DNA from: Phycisphaeraceae bacterium
Lineage (GTDB): Bacteria; Planctomycetota; Phycisphaerae; Phycisphaerales; UBA1924
Direction: 5' to 3'
DNA: 64,000 nucleotides
Assembly (NCBI GenBank): GCA_019636615.1
Contig: JAHBXF010000001.1
Location: forward strand, 806,001-870,000
The first letter of the stretch is position 1. Each line of letters begins with the position of its first letter. The notes beneath the pieces were generated by a model. That model saw only the letters and a program-made list of their open reading frames with translations. It ran no database searches and was not told where the DNA came from. Shown here piece after piece: positions 9,136-16,716 of this stretch. Position numbers and translations under genes: made by a program.

Positions 9136-10143
9136 GCCCGGGCCCGCCCCCTCCGGGCGCGCGTCGGTGCGTTCCTGCACGATCACCCCGGTCGTGCCCT
9201 TCAGGTGCTGGTAGATCCGCGCGAGGTACTCGCCGATGATCCCCAGGAAGAGCCCGTTGACACCCGTGGCGAAGAGAATGAGCACCACGAGCGTGGTGAA
9301 GCCCGCGGGCCAGTCCACCCCGCCGAAGAAGCGCGCCACCGCGTACGCCGCGATGAGCAGCACCGTGCCCCCGCACAGCGCCAGGCCCATGAACGTCGCG
9401 ATGCGCAGCGGCACCACCGAGTGGCTCAGCGTCGCGTCCAGCGCCAGCGAGCACAGCCGCCAGAAGTTGAACTTGGTCTTCCCGGCGCGCCGCGGGTCCC
9501 GGTCGTAGGGCACCCCCGCCTGCCGAAACCCCATCGACGCGATCCGCCCGCGGATGTACAGGTGCGGGTCGCGCACGCGGCGCAGTTCCTCGATCACGCG
9601 CCGGTCGATCAGCCGGAAGTCGCCCACGTCGCGCGGGAGGTGATCTTCGCTGATCTTGTCGAGCCCCCAGTAAAACACGCGGCGCGCCGTGCGCACCGCC
9701 CACGGCTCCGGGCGCGAGCGCCGCACGCCGTAGGCGACGTGGTGGCCCCCCTCCCACAGCCGAAGGAACTTCGCGATCACCGCGGGCGGGTCTTCAAGGT
9801 CGCAGTCCAGTTGCACCGCCGCGTCGCCGCGCGCGTGCAGATACCCTGCCAGGATCGACCGCTGATAGCCGAAGTTGCGCGAGAACCGCAGGCCCCGCAC
9901 GCGCGGGTCGGCCCGGGCGATCTCGCGCACTTGCTCGAACGTGCGGTCGGTGCTGTGGTTGTCGGTGACGATCCACTCCCAGTCGTACCCCGGCTCGCCC
10001 TCGAAGAACGCCCTGACCGCTTCGTAGCACGCCCGCACGTTGGCTTCTTCGTCGTAGGCGGGCGTGCAGACGCTGATCAGCGGCCTGCGCCTGCCGGCGG
10101 GCATGGGTTCGATGATCGTGCTGTGCTTGTCGGTCAGGCTCAT
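9049..10143 (-). CDS. GT2 glycosyltransferase, GtrB/ArnC/DPM-like
   Basis: A 364-residue enzyme predicted to transfer a sugar from a nucleotide donor to a polyprenyl phosphate carrier at the inner membrane. It has the GT-A fold start ISVCTPAYDEEANVRACYEA, the donor-site QLDCDLEDPP (the DxD equivalent), and two C-terminal membrane helices followed by GIIGEYLARIYQHLKG, the hallmark of the GtrB/DpmI group. ATG 10143 is preceded by GAAGGA with about 4 nt spacing; upstream in-frame starts at 10185 and 10242 lack one. The last 29 codons overlap the convergent permease gene, an unusual tail-to-tail coding overlap. Confidence 0.9.
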   Translation of the reverse strand: MSLTDKHSTIIEPMPAGRRRPLISVCTPAYDEEANVRACYEAVRAFFEGEPGYDWEWIVTDNHSTDRTFEQVREIARADPRVRGLRFSRNFGYQRSILAGYLHARGDAAVQLDCDLEDPPAVIAKFLRLWEGGHHVAYGVRRSRPEPWAVRTARRVFYWGLDKISEDHLPRDVGDFRLIDRRVIEELRRVRDPHLYIRGRIASMGFRQAGVPYDRDPRRAGKTKFNFWRLCSLALDATLSHSVVPLRIATFMGLALCGGTVLLIAAYAVARFFGGVDWPAGFTTLVVLILFATGVNGLFLGIIGEYLARIYQHLKGTTGVIVQERTDARPEGAGPGSFVAQGDDGVEPRGLDGREHAEDHARSR

Positions 10144-10258
10144 GCGGTCCTTCGTCGGCGCGCCGTGCGCACCCGGTTCACCCATCCCCCACTCGCTCGC
10201 ATGCAAGTTCGTGCTCTGACACGCCCTCGCGTGCGCAATCATGCGCTTTCACGTTCCT

Positions 10259-12355
10259 TCACCGGCCCCACGGCTCGGGCCTGGCGCGGGCCTTCTCCAG
10301 CGCGCCGCGTTGCTCCGCCCCCGGGAATGCCTCCCGCAACTGCTCAAACAGCCCCGCCACCGCCCCGGGGCCGAACCGCGCCGACCACGCCGCCGCCAGC
10401 GTTCGGGCGTCGCGCTCGATCTGCTCGGGGCGCACGTTCTGCCGCAGCATGTCGAGCAGGGCCACGTCCGTGGGCTCGCGCAGGTGCGGATAGGCCCACA
10501 GCCACAGCACGTCGCGCGCCGCGGCCTGCTCGGGAGGGTTCATCCGCGCCATCAGCGGCACGATGAGTTCGCCCCGGCCCGCGCGGAAGACCGCCGGCGC
10601 CGCCACCAGCGCGCCGCGCGAGCCCAGCGACGCGGCGCGCGCCGGGTCGTCGAGCAGCGCCGCCGCCAGGCGCGCCACGTCGGCGTCGCGGCCTTGCAGC
10701 ACCATCGCCCCCAGCGCCCGCTCAAACTCCCCCGCCGTCAGCAGTTCTCGCAGGCCCGCCTCCACGGGGGTTGATGCGCCGCCGGCAAGCGGCGGCTCGT
10801 GCGAATCTCGCGCGGGCCGGCCGATCGCCACGTGCAGCGGATCGCCGATGATCGTGATCTTCCACATCGGCCCCTGATCGAGCCGCCACGCGGCCCCCAC
10901 CGGCGCGCCCGAGAGCACCCGCCCGACCGCCGCGGGCGTGGGGGTGAAGGCGTTCAGATACGGCTCGTGCACCGAACCGCAGTAGGCGTACACGCCCCGC
11001 TCGAGCCACCGCCCCCCCAGCAGTTCGCGCTTGCCCGGGAAGAGCAGCGACCACGAATGAACCATGTGCAGCGCGCCGGGCACGTTGAGCATCGGCACGT
11101 CGCCGGGCACGCACTGCCCGGGCTCGAGATCAAAGAAGTCCGCGTTGCCCTTGGTGTTCACCATGAGCAGCCCCGCGTTGACCGGGCGCGCCGCGCGAAG
11201 CCGCCACTCGTGCGCGCTGCCGCGCGGCGGCGAGACCGTCTCCACCGTCTCCATCCCCACCTGCTTCGCAACCTGCGCCGCCTTCTCGCCCCCGTAGCCG
11301 TTCCACGGGGCCACGTCGGGGTACCCGTCAAAGATCCATGCGCCCTGCGGTTTGAGAAAGAGCGAGCACATGGCCATGTACGCCCCGCGCGCCGCATTCC
11401 CGAAGACCTGCCCGCACCAGGCCCATCGCTCCCTTGCCTCCAGCCCGCTCCCCAGACGGCCCACCCGGTCGGTCAAGGCGAGAAACTCGTTGCCCCCCTT
11501 GTCGATGCGCGAGGGCACGTTCATTGCCAGCGTCACCGCCTCGATCTCATCACCCAGCCCCCGCCACGTCCACCCGCTTGTTTCGCACGCACGCTCCACC
11601 GCCTGCGCCAGCGCGTCGGCCTGCTGGGGCGACCAACTGTGGTCCACCATGCCCCCCGCCGGCGTCACAAAGACCAGCGGCTGCCCCCACCCCGCCGCCA
11701 GCGCCACGCCCGCCGTCCACGCGCGGTCGCCCGTGGCCACCGCCACCACGCCCGGGGGCCGGTGCCCACGCTTCTTCCAGTGCGCCCGCAGCGCATCATC
11801 GGTCAGCGGTTCGCCCGTGTCGCCGGCCGCCAGTTCCCACGCGCCCGCCACGGTGCGCAGCGCCGCCCCGGCATCGAGCCGCGCGAACGAGGCGGGATCA
11901 AACACCGGCGCACTCGGTGCACCTTCAACCTCTTCCGCGGCGGGCGTCTCAGACCATCGCACCACGCGCCGCGGAGCAAACCCGCGCACAAACCTCGCGA
12001 TGTCTTCTCGCGCCGCATCGCTGCCGTCGTCGATGAGCACGGGGAAACGTCGAGCCGGCGTCCACGCGCCGATCGCCGCCAGGTACGAGGGCGCATCGCC
12101 CACGATCACCACCGTGTCGCTGACCGTCGCCGCGCCCTGGATGCGCAGCAACCGCTCGCCGAGCACCAGCGGCGCCGGGAGGGAAGCCGGTGCCGAAGCC
12201 GCCGGCGGAGTCTGGCCCGCCCAGGCCCCGCCCGCCGCCGACGGTGCCGCGCCCAGCAACCCCGCGGCGCTCAGGCACAGCGCCACGCCCGCGGCCAGGC
12301 CAAGGCCGCGCGCCCAGGACGCCCGCTCACTCAAGACCCAAGGCGCGCTGCTCAT
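10259..12355 (-). CDS. Large secreted protein, TIGR03790/gingipain-like segments
   Basis: A 698-residue protein with an N-terminal signal (LGLAAGVALCLSAAGLLGAA). The first half alternates Rossmann-like strands (SDTVVIVGDAPSYLAAIGAW, RFPVLIDDG, PPGVVAVATGDRAW). The middle contains VPMLNVPGALHMVHSWSLLF and, around 480-540, YAYCGSVHEPYL ... KITIIGDPL, a pattern I associate with the TIGR03790 and gingipain-like C-terminal regions, though I could not confirm the match. The last 170 residues look helical. The catalytic role, if any, is unknown. TACGAT 5 nt before ATG suggests a leaderless message. It follows the GtrB-like gene's start region on the same strand (transcribed towards it, 115 bp apart). 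Confidence 0.7.
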   Translation of the reverse strand: MSSAPWVLSERASWARGLGLAAGVALCLSAAGLLGAAPSAAGGAWAGQTPPAASAPASLPAPLVLGERLLRIQGAATVSDTVVIVGDAPSYLAAIGAWTPARRFPVLIDDGSDAAREDIARFVRGFAPRRVVRWSETPAAEEVEGAPSAPVFDPASFARLDAGAALRTVAGAWELAAGDTGEPLTDDALRAHWKKRGHRPPGVVAVATGDRAWTAGVALAAGWGQPLVFVTPAGGMVDHSWSPQQADALAQAVERACETSGWTWRGLGDEIEAVTLAMNVPSRIDKGGNEFLALTDRVGRLGSGLEARERWAWCGQVFGNAARGAYMAMCSLFLKPQGAWIFDGYPDVAPWNGYGGEKAAQVAKQVGMETVETVSPPRGSAHEWRLRAARPVNAGLLMVNTKGNADFFDLEPGQCVPGDVPMLNVPGALHMVHSWSLLFPGKRELLGGRWLERGVYAYCGSVHEPYLNAFTPTPAAVGRVLSGAPVGAAWRLDQGPMWKITIIGDPLHVAIGRPARDSHEPPLAGGASTPVEAGLRELLTAGEFERALGAMVLQGRDADVARLAAALLDDPARAASLGSRGALVAAPAVFRAGRGELIVPLMARMNPPEQAAARDVLWLWAYPHLREPTDVALLDMLRQNVRPEQIERDARTLAAAWSARFGPGAVAGLFEQLREAFPGAEQRGALEKARARPEPWGR

Positions 12356-12360
12356 GATTC

Positions 12361-12366
12361 ATCGTA
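12361..12366 (-). promoter_or_regulatory. -10 candidate TACGAT, leaderless spacing
   Basis: On the minus strand TACGAT ends 5 nt before the ATG at 12355. Confidence 0.4.
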
Positions 12367-12386
12367 GGAAAGGCACTCCCGCTCAT

Positions 12387-12421
12387 CCCCCCACCCCCAA
12401 CCCCCCACCCCCAACCCCCCA
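12387..12421 (+). repeat. 14-bp C-rich tandem repeats, about 2.4 copies
   Basis: CCCCCCACCCCCAA is repeated from 12387 and 12401, followed by a partial copy. It lies between two divergent leaderless-type promoters. Composition matches the repeats at 7039. Confidence 0.55.
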
Positions 12422-12466
12422 CCACCCACTCGCACCCAACCCGCACCTCTCACCCCCGGCGGGCGC

Positions 12467-12472
12467 TAAACT
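12467..12472 (+). promoter_or_regulatory. -10 candidate TAAACT, leaderless spacing
   Basis: TAAACT, within CGCTAAACTCG, ends 8 nt before ATG 12481. The same CGCTAAACTCG string recurs at 58910 upstream of the TetR gene. Confidence 0.5.
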
Positions 12473-12480
12473 CGGCCATC

Positions 12481-13101
12481 ATGGCCCAGCGCCGCCACCA
12501 TTACGAGCACGCCTTCGAAGGATTGCTGCGTGGACGGCGCGTCCCATATGTCGCGGTCGACGAAGCCCGCCGCGCCCTTCTCCCCAGCGCGTTCTCGCAC
12601 AGCGCGCCCTCATGCAGCCCCGGCCACGAGGCGGGCACGCCGCCGGGCGACCCCTGTGGCGCGCTCAAATCCTTCGACTTTGTCATCTACGGCCAGGGGG
12701 CCAACCTTCTTGTCGAGGTCAAAGGTCGAAGGCTGGCCGGCGCGGGGCGCATGGAATCCTGGGTGACCGCCGAGGATGTCCGCTCGCTCTCGCGCTGGGA
12801 AATACTCTTTGGCCCCGAGTTCGAAGCGGCCTTCGTCTTTCTCTACTGGTGCGACGGCCAACCCCCCGATGCTCTCTTCGAAGATGTCTTCGAGCACGGC
12901 GGACGCTGGTACGCCGCGCGCTGTGTGCGCGTGCGCGAGTACGCCCGCCACATGCGCACCCGCAGCGAACGCTGGCACACGGTGGACCTGCCCCGCGCGG
13001 CCTACGAACGCCTGGCCGCGCCCCTCATGCCGCGCGCTCATGCCCTCTGGGGCGCCACCCACGTCGGCGATGCGCCCCCGCTGCTCGAACCCGTCGGGTA
13101 A
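12481..13101 (+). CDS. HYExAFE-family protein, possible PD-(D/E)XK nuclease fold
   Basis: A 206-residue cytoplasmic protein beginning MAQRRHHYEHAFEGLLRGR, the HYExAFE signature seen in planctomycete proteins of unknown function. At about 64-83, FDFVIYG followed by LLVEVKGRR gives the spacing D-x(n)-E-x-K typical of PD-(D/E)XK nucleases, with a following basic pair. I infer a nuclease-like fold; activity is not shown. Cysteines are scattered without a clear metal pattern. It is convergent with rnc (16 bp between stops). Confidence 0.75.
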   Translation: MAQRRHHYEHAFEGLLRGRRVPYVAVDEARRALLPSAFSHSAPSCSPGHEAGTPPGDPCGALKSFDFVIYGQGANLLVEVKGRRLAGAGRMESWVTAEDVRSLSRWEILFGPEFEAAFVFLYWCDGQPPDALFEDVFEHGGRWYAARCVRVREYARHMRTRSERWHTVDLPRAAYERLAAPLMPRAHALWGATHVGDAPPLLEPVG

Positions 13102-13117
13102 CGCGCCGATCCCGCCC

Positions 13118-13858
13118 TCAGGCCTCGGGCTCAACGCTGTCAGGAATGATGATCAGCCCCCCGGGCCCCTCACGCACCACCCCAAGGTCGCGCAGCGCCT
13201 GCAGCGCCGCGTCCTGCTCGGCCTTCTTTTTCGTCTGCCCCCACGCCGACTCGAACCGCCGCCCGCCGATCTCCACGCAGATCTTGAAACACTTCGCGTG
13301 GTCCGGGCCCTGCTCGTCGAGAATGCGGTACGTCGGCGTGTGGCCGATGTGCTGCTGCGCATACTGCTGCAGCACCGACTTGAAGTTGTGCTGGTGCCCG
13401 CTGCGGGCCGCCTCGTCGATCACGTCGGAGATCAGCGGCCTCACAAACGCCGCCGCCGCGTCGAAGCCCCCGTCGAGATACATCGCCCCGATGATCGCCT
13501 CCAGCGCGGCGGCCGCCAGCGACGGCGGCAACGGCCCGCTGTTCTGCATCCCCTTGCCCAGGATCAGATAGTCTTCCAGCCCCAGCCGCTTGGCCAGACG
13601 CGCGCACGTGTCGCGGCTCACCGCGTGCGACTTGATCTTCGTCATGTCCCCTTCGAGCAGGTCTGGAAACCGACGGAATGTCAGGTCCACCGTCACCAGC
13701 CCCAGCACCGAATCTCCCAGGAACTCCATCCGCTCGTTGCTCTCGGCGCGATTCTCGGACGTACTCGCGTGCGTCAACGCCAACTCCAGCAGGTCAGGAT
13801 CATTGAACCTGTACCCGAGCGCTCGCTCCAATGCCTCTTGTTCCTGCGGTTCCAGCAT
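13118..13858 (-). CDS. rnc: Ribonuclease III with an altered metal-site residue
   Basis: Double-strand-specific endoribonuclease for rRNA processing and RNA decay. The 246-residue product has the signature NERMEFLGDSVL (41-52), supplying the equivalents of E. coli Glu38, Glu41 and Asp45, Glu69 in LLEGDMTK (Glu65 equivalent), the RNase III helix around 114-130 and a C-terminal dsRNA-binding domain (about 160-230, NFKSVLQQYAQ ... KKKAEQDAALQAL). Glu120 corresponds to catalytic Glu117, but the Asp114 equivalent is Ala117 (SLAAAALEAIIGA where E. coli has LADTVEALIG). ATG 13858 lacks a strong Shine-Dalgarno. It faces away from rpmH. Confidence 0.93.
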   Translation of the reverse strand: MLEPQEQEALERALGYRFNDPDLLELALTHASTSENRAESNERMEFLGDSVLGLVTVDLTFRRFPDLLEGDMTKIKSHAVSRDTCARLAKRLGLEDYLILGKGMQNSGPLPPSLAAAALEAIIGAMYLDGGFDAAAAFVRPLISDVIDEAARSGHQHNFKSVLQQYAQQHIGHTPTYRILDEQGPDHAKCFKICVEIGGRRFESAWGQTKKKAEQDAALQALRDLGVVREGPGGLIIIPDSVEPEA

Positions 13859-14332
13859 TCAATCATCGCTCTCGAGGCGACCCCCCAACACAGCCAGGCG
13901 GTAAAACCCGGCCCGGCCCGATCAGCATCCCCCTCTATCGGCAACCACACCCCTCTCTCGACACCTACCACCATACTCACGCGACAGGCCGCGGGTCTAC
14001 CCGGCCAGGCCGCCATTCCCCCGAGAGTGGTATTTCATGGGTCATTTTTCCGTACAAAATCCTATTATACACACGTCTGCACCTTCGTCCCGATGCGGCC
14101 CCTTCATATTGAACCGTCGGTTCAGGCCGAGACCTTCCCCACAACTCGGCGCGCGGCCTATCATCTTGGCCCCACGCGGCGTGCCGCGGTTCGGGTGGTG
14201 GTGCGGCGTACCCGGTGGGACTGGGCGCGCAGCACCGTGGACGGGGCCTCTCTCCCGGCTTGTTCGGGGGTGGCCTCACACGTCAGAAGTCTGCCGGCCG
14301 TGCACCGCGGCCTTGTTTTCGGGGAGTTCGCC
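13859..14332. other. Divergent intergenic region rnc / rpmH
   Basis: 474 bp with no convincing gene. It holds the recurrent 19-bp motif at 14050-14068, a lower-GC patch around 14030-14075, and CCTATCAT at 14158. The reverse strand of the motif contains a perfect TATAAT that could serve rnc; the forward strand contains TATTAT that could serve rpmH. Confidence 0.5.
14050..14068 (+). promoter_or_regulatory. Recurrent 19-bp motif, copy 1
   Basis: CCGTACAAAATCCTATTAT. It differs at only 2 of 19 positions from the copy at 43183-43201 (minus strand) and at 4 of 19 from 26395-26413. All three lie between divergent genes. Confidence 0.5.
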
Positions 14333-14473
14333 ATGCATTATCCGCACCGCATCAGCCGCATCAAACGCAAGCGTTCCATCGGGTTCCGTGCACGCATGAA
14401 GACCAAGCACGGGCGCGCGATGATGAACCGCAAGCGCGCCGCCGGCCGCTCGCTGAACATCGCCGACAAGTAA
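14333..14473 (+). CDS. rpmH: 50S ribosomal protein L34
   Basis: A 46-residue, very basic protein of the large ribosomal subunit. The core RKRSIGFRARMKTKHGRAMM and the tail RKRAAGRSLN match L34; the N terminus MHYPHRISRIK departs slightly from the usual MKRTYQPS start. GGGGAG lies about 7 nt before the ATG. In most bacteria rpmH sits beside rnpA; here rnpA is 44 kb away. A clean intrinsic terminator follows at 14563, so it appears monocistronic. Confidence 0.93.
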   Translation: MHYPHRISRIKRKRSIGFRARMKTKHGRAMMNRKRAAGRSLNIADK

Positions 14474-14562
14474 AGACCGCCGCCGAGCGGCCCGGGTGCA
14501 ACGTTCGGGCACCCTTCACCGGGCCCCCGCCGCGGCCCGCTCGCACGCAAGCATTCCCTGCG

Positions 14563-14587
14563 CCCCATGCCCCGGCATGGGGTTTTT
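14563..14587 (+). terminator. Intrinsic terminator after rpmH
   Basis: CCCCATGCC pairs with GGCATGGGG, followed directly by TTTTT. It is 89 nt after the rpmH stop and 78 nt before the pseudopilin promoter. Confidence 0.75.
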
Positions 14588-14664
14588 GCTGCGCCCGCCG
14601 CCCGCGAGGGCAGAATTCCACGCCACTGGGTGAAAATGCTGTTGCGGCCAGGGTGCGAAACGGG

Positions 14665-14670
14665 TACGGT
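14665..14670 (+). promoter_or_regulatory. -10 candidate TACGGT, leaderless spacing
   Basis: TACGGT ends 6 nt before ATG 14677 of the pseudopilin gene. Confidence 0.4.
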
Positions 14671-14676
14671 GAAGAC

Positions 14677-15543
14677 ATGGATCGAACCGGTTCGAGCCCC
14701 ACAACCGGCCAGGGCGTCTTTGGTGCCGCCGCGCACACCCCGGCGCGCCGGCGGGCCTTCACGCTCATCGAACTGCTGGTTGTCATCGCGGTGATCGCGT
14801 TGCTGGTGGGCCTGACGCTGCCCGCGCTCGCCAAGTCGCGCGAGGCGGGCCGCTGCGTGGTCTGCCTCTCAAACCAGCGACAGATCGGCGCGGCCCTATC
14901 GATGTACGCCAACTCGTACAAAGAATGGATCCCGCGCGAATCCGGCACCAGCGAACTGCAAGGGGGCGTGCGCGCCCCCTCTCACCCCGGCTCGCAGTAC
15001 AACATCTCCTGGGCCTTCAACCTGCGCCCCATGCTCGACGAACGCGCCGACTCGCGCTTCGCCGACCTCTCCCTGGCCGATCGGTACTCGGGGGCCGTCT
15101 ATTACCGCGATCCCTCACGCCCCCGGGACGGCCACAACATCCACTATGTCTCCAACGGCCTGACCTTCCGCTGGAACGTGGCGATGCGCCAGGCCGTGGC
15201 GACCACGCAGGGCAAGCCCCCCACGCCGCTGCACCGCTACACCCGCCCAACCTCCGAGATCATCTACCTTACCTGCTTCATCGAAGACCCCAACGGCGCA
15301 CGCTTCGGCAGTTGGTACAGCACTTCAAACCCCGAGATCAACATCTCCATCTATTACGACATGTGGCGTTCGAGCAACGTCGACGGGCGCGGCGCGGCCG
15401 ATCACACCACCTGGCAGCGCACCGCCCCCACTCGCCACAGCCGCGGCGCCAACGCCATGTTCTTCGACGGGCACGCCGCCACGCTCAAGGGTGAAGAGAT
15501 CACCAACGTGCTGATGTGGGACGACGGCGACTACAGGCCCTGA
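14677..15543 (+). CDS. Type II secretion/pseudopilin-like protein
   Basis: A 288-residue protein with a prepilin leader: basic residues then RRAFTLIELLVVIAVIALLV (about 25-44), where cleavage before Phe and N-methylation would be expected by a PilD-type peptidase. The C terminus has HSRGANAMFFDGH, the H-x9-DG motif of the very expanded planctomycete pseudopilin families. The soluble domain between has no other recognisable motif. It would assemble in or traverse the inner membrane; its exact structure is unknown. Stops are 9 bp apart from the convergent GT2 gene. Confidence 0.88.
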   Translation: MDRTGSSPTTGQGVFGAAAHTPARRRAFTLIELLVVIAVIALLVGLTLPALAKSREAGRCVVCLSNQRQIGAALSMYANSYKEWIPRESGTSELQGGVRAPSHPGSQYNISWAFNLRPMLDERADSRFADLSLADRYSGAVYYRDPSRPRDGHNIHYVSNGLTFRWNVAMRQAVATTQGKPPTPLHRYTRPTSEIIYLTCFIEDPNGARFGSWYSTSNPEINISIYYDMWRSSNVDGRGAADHTTWQRTAPTRHSRGANAMFFDGHAATLKGEEITNVLMWDDGDYRP

Positions 15544-15552
15544 ACGCGCCCC

Positions 15553-16674
15553 TCACGCCGCGCGCCGCATGACGCCCAGACCCGGCCACGCGCCTAGCCA
15601 CGGCGCCACCAGGCGCGCCTCGCCCGCGCGGCGGGTCAGGCAGTCGAGCATCGGGCCCGGCGAGAGCGTGCCCACCACCAGCGATTCGGCCGCGCGTTCA
15701 TCGGCGACGATCGTGGCCCCCAGTTCGCGCATCGCGCGCTCCACGGCCCACGCGTTCTTGCCCGGCGAGACCAACGCGGCGCGCACCCCGCGCCGCCCGC
15801 GCCACGCGGCGGCCAGGGCCTCTCGCGCCTGCGCCAGCCCGGTGAAACGGTCCCACAGCGCGTCGGGCAGGGGTGTGCGCCTCTGGCGGCGCACGCCCGC
15901 TCGCAGTTCGCGCACGCCGCGTGAATAGCCCTCCGTGGCCCCCTCCGCACGCGCGATGTCCCTGTATCGCCGCAGCACGCGGGCCCGCTCGTCGCGGTAG
16001 CACCCGAGGGGCGCGTAGCGCCGCGCGACCCAGCCGTTGTTGCGCACCAGCCGCGCGAGGATGGTGTTCATGTCGCGCCCGCTCGTGTGCTTGCGGTGCG
16101 TCACGATGAAGGCGGGATCAAAGACCGTGCGCAGGCCCATGAGCATGAAGCGCGCCGCCAGGTCATACTCCTCGGCGTAATACTGGAACGAAGCGTCGTA
16201 TCCACCGGCTTCGAGAAAGGCCGCGCGCCGCACCGCCACGCCGCACCCCACAAAGACCTCCGGCAACCCGCCCGACTCGCGCCGGGGCAGCCCGTCGGCG
16301 CCCGGCGGCAGGAAGATGTCCGCCGAGACCGCCGCCACGTCGCCCCCCGCGCCCGCCAGGGCGCCCAGAAAGTCGGTATCGGCCGGCCACGAGTCGTCGT
16401 CGAGCATCACCAGCCAGTCGCTGGCGGGGTCGGCCGCGCGAGCGCCCACGTTGCGCGCCGCCGCGCCGGCGTTGAAGTCGAGCGGGATGACCCGCACGGG
16501 CGTGCCGCACGCGAGGTATCGCGGCAGGGTCGGCGCGCCGCCATCGGAGGCGTTGTCCACCACGATCACCTCCGCGCCGCCGCAGCGGTGGTGCGAGCCG
16601 AGCGCATCGATGGCGGTGAGTGTGGCCCGCAGCACGTGCGGCCTGTTGCGTGTGGGAATGACGTAGGTGATCAT
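15553..16674 (-). CDS. GT2 family glycosyltransferase
   Basis: A 373-residue inverting glycosyltransferase with GT-A features: ITYVIPTRNRPHVLRATLTA at the N terminus, IVVDNASDGG, the DxD-type metal site LVMLDDDSWP (about 86-95) and a YYAEEYDLAARFMLMG segment like the acceptor/catalytic ED motif. No membrane helix is evident, so it is cytosolic or peripheral. It lies 42 nt downstream of the nucleotidyltransferase-kinase gene and is probably cotranscribed, which suggests it adds the sugar activated by that enzyme. The C-terminal 100 residues are of unknown function. Confidence 0.88.
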   Translation of the reverse strand: MITYVIPTRNRPHVLRATLTAIDALGSHHRCGGAEVIVVDNASDGGAPTLPRYLACGTPVRVIPLDFNAGAAARNVGARAADPASDWLVMLDDDSWPADTDFLGALAGAGGDVAAVSADIFLPPGADGLPRRESGGLPEVFVGCGVAVRRAAFLEAGGYDASFQYYAEEYDLAARFMLMGLRTVFDPAFIVTHRKHTSGRDMNTILARLVRNNGWVARRYAPLGCYRDERARVLRRYRDIARAEGATEGYSRGVRELRAGVRRQRRTPLPDALWDRFTGLAQAREALAAAWRGRRGVRAALVSPGKNAWAVERAMRELGATIVADERAAESLVVGTLSPGPMLDCLTRRAGEARLVAPWLGAWPGLGVMRRAA

Positions 16675-16716
16675 GTTCTGTGCTTTCCGCGCCGCCGCCT
16701 TCAGGGCCGCGCCGCT

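Noticed and set aside
9205..10566. A 453-residue plus-strand open frame over the GT2 gene
   Set aside because: It is antisense to GT2 motifs and its translation is low-complexity Arg/His/Pro.
11352..13571. A 739-residue open frame on the plus strand
   Set aside because: It runs antisense to the secreted protein, out of frame through the HYExAFE gene and antisense to rnc; its translation is Arg/Pro/Ser-rich with no domain.
14680..14710. GGTTCGAGCCCC, resembling a tRNA T-arm
   Set aside because: It lies in codons 2-10 of the pseudopilin gene, and no acceptor stem, D-arm or anticodon arm can be folded around it.
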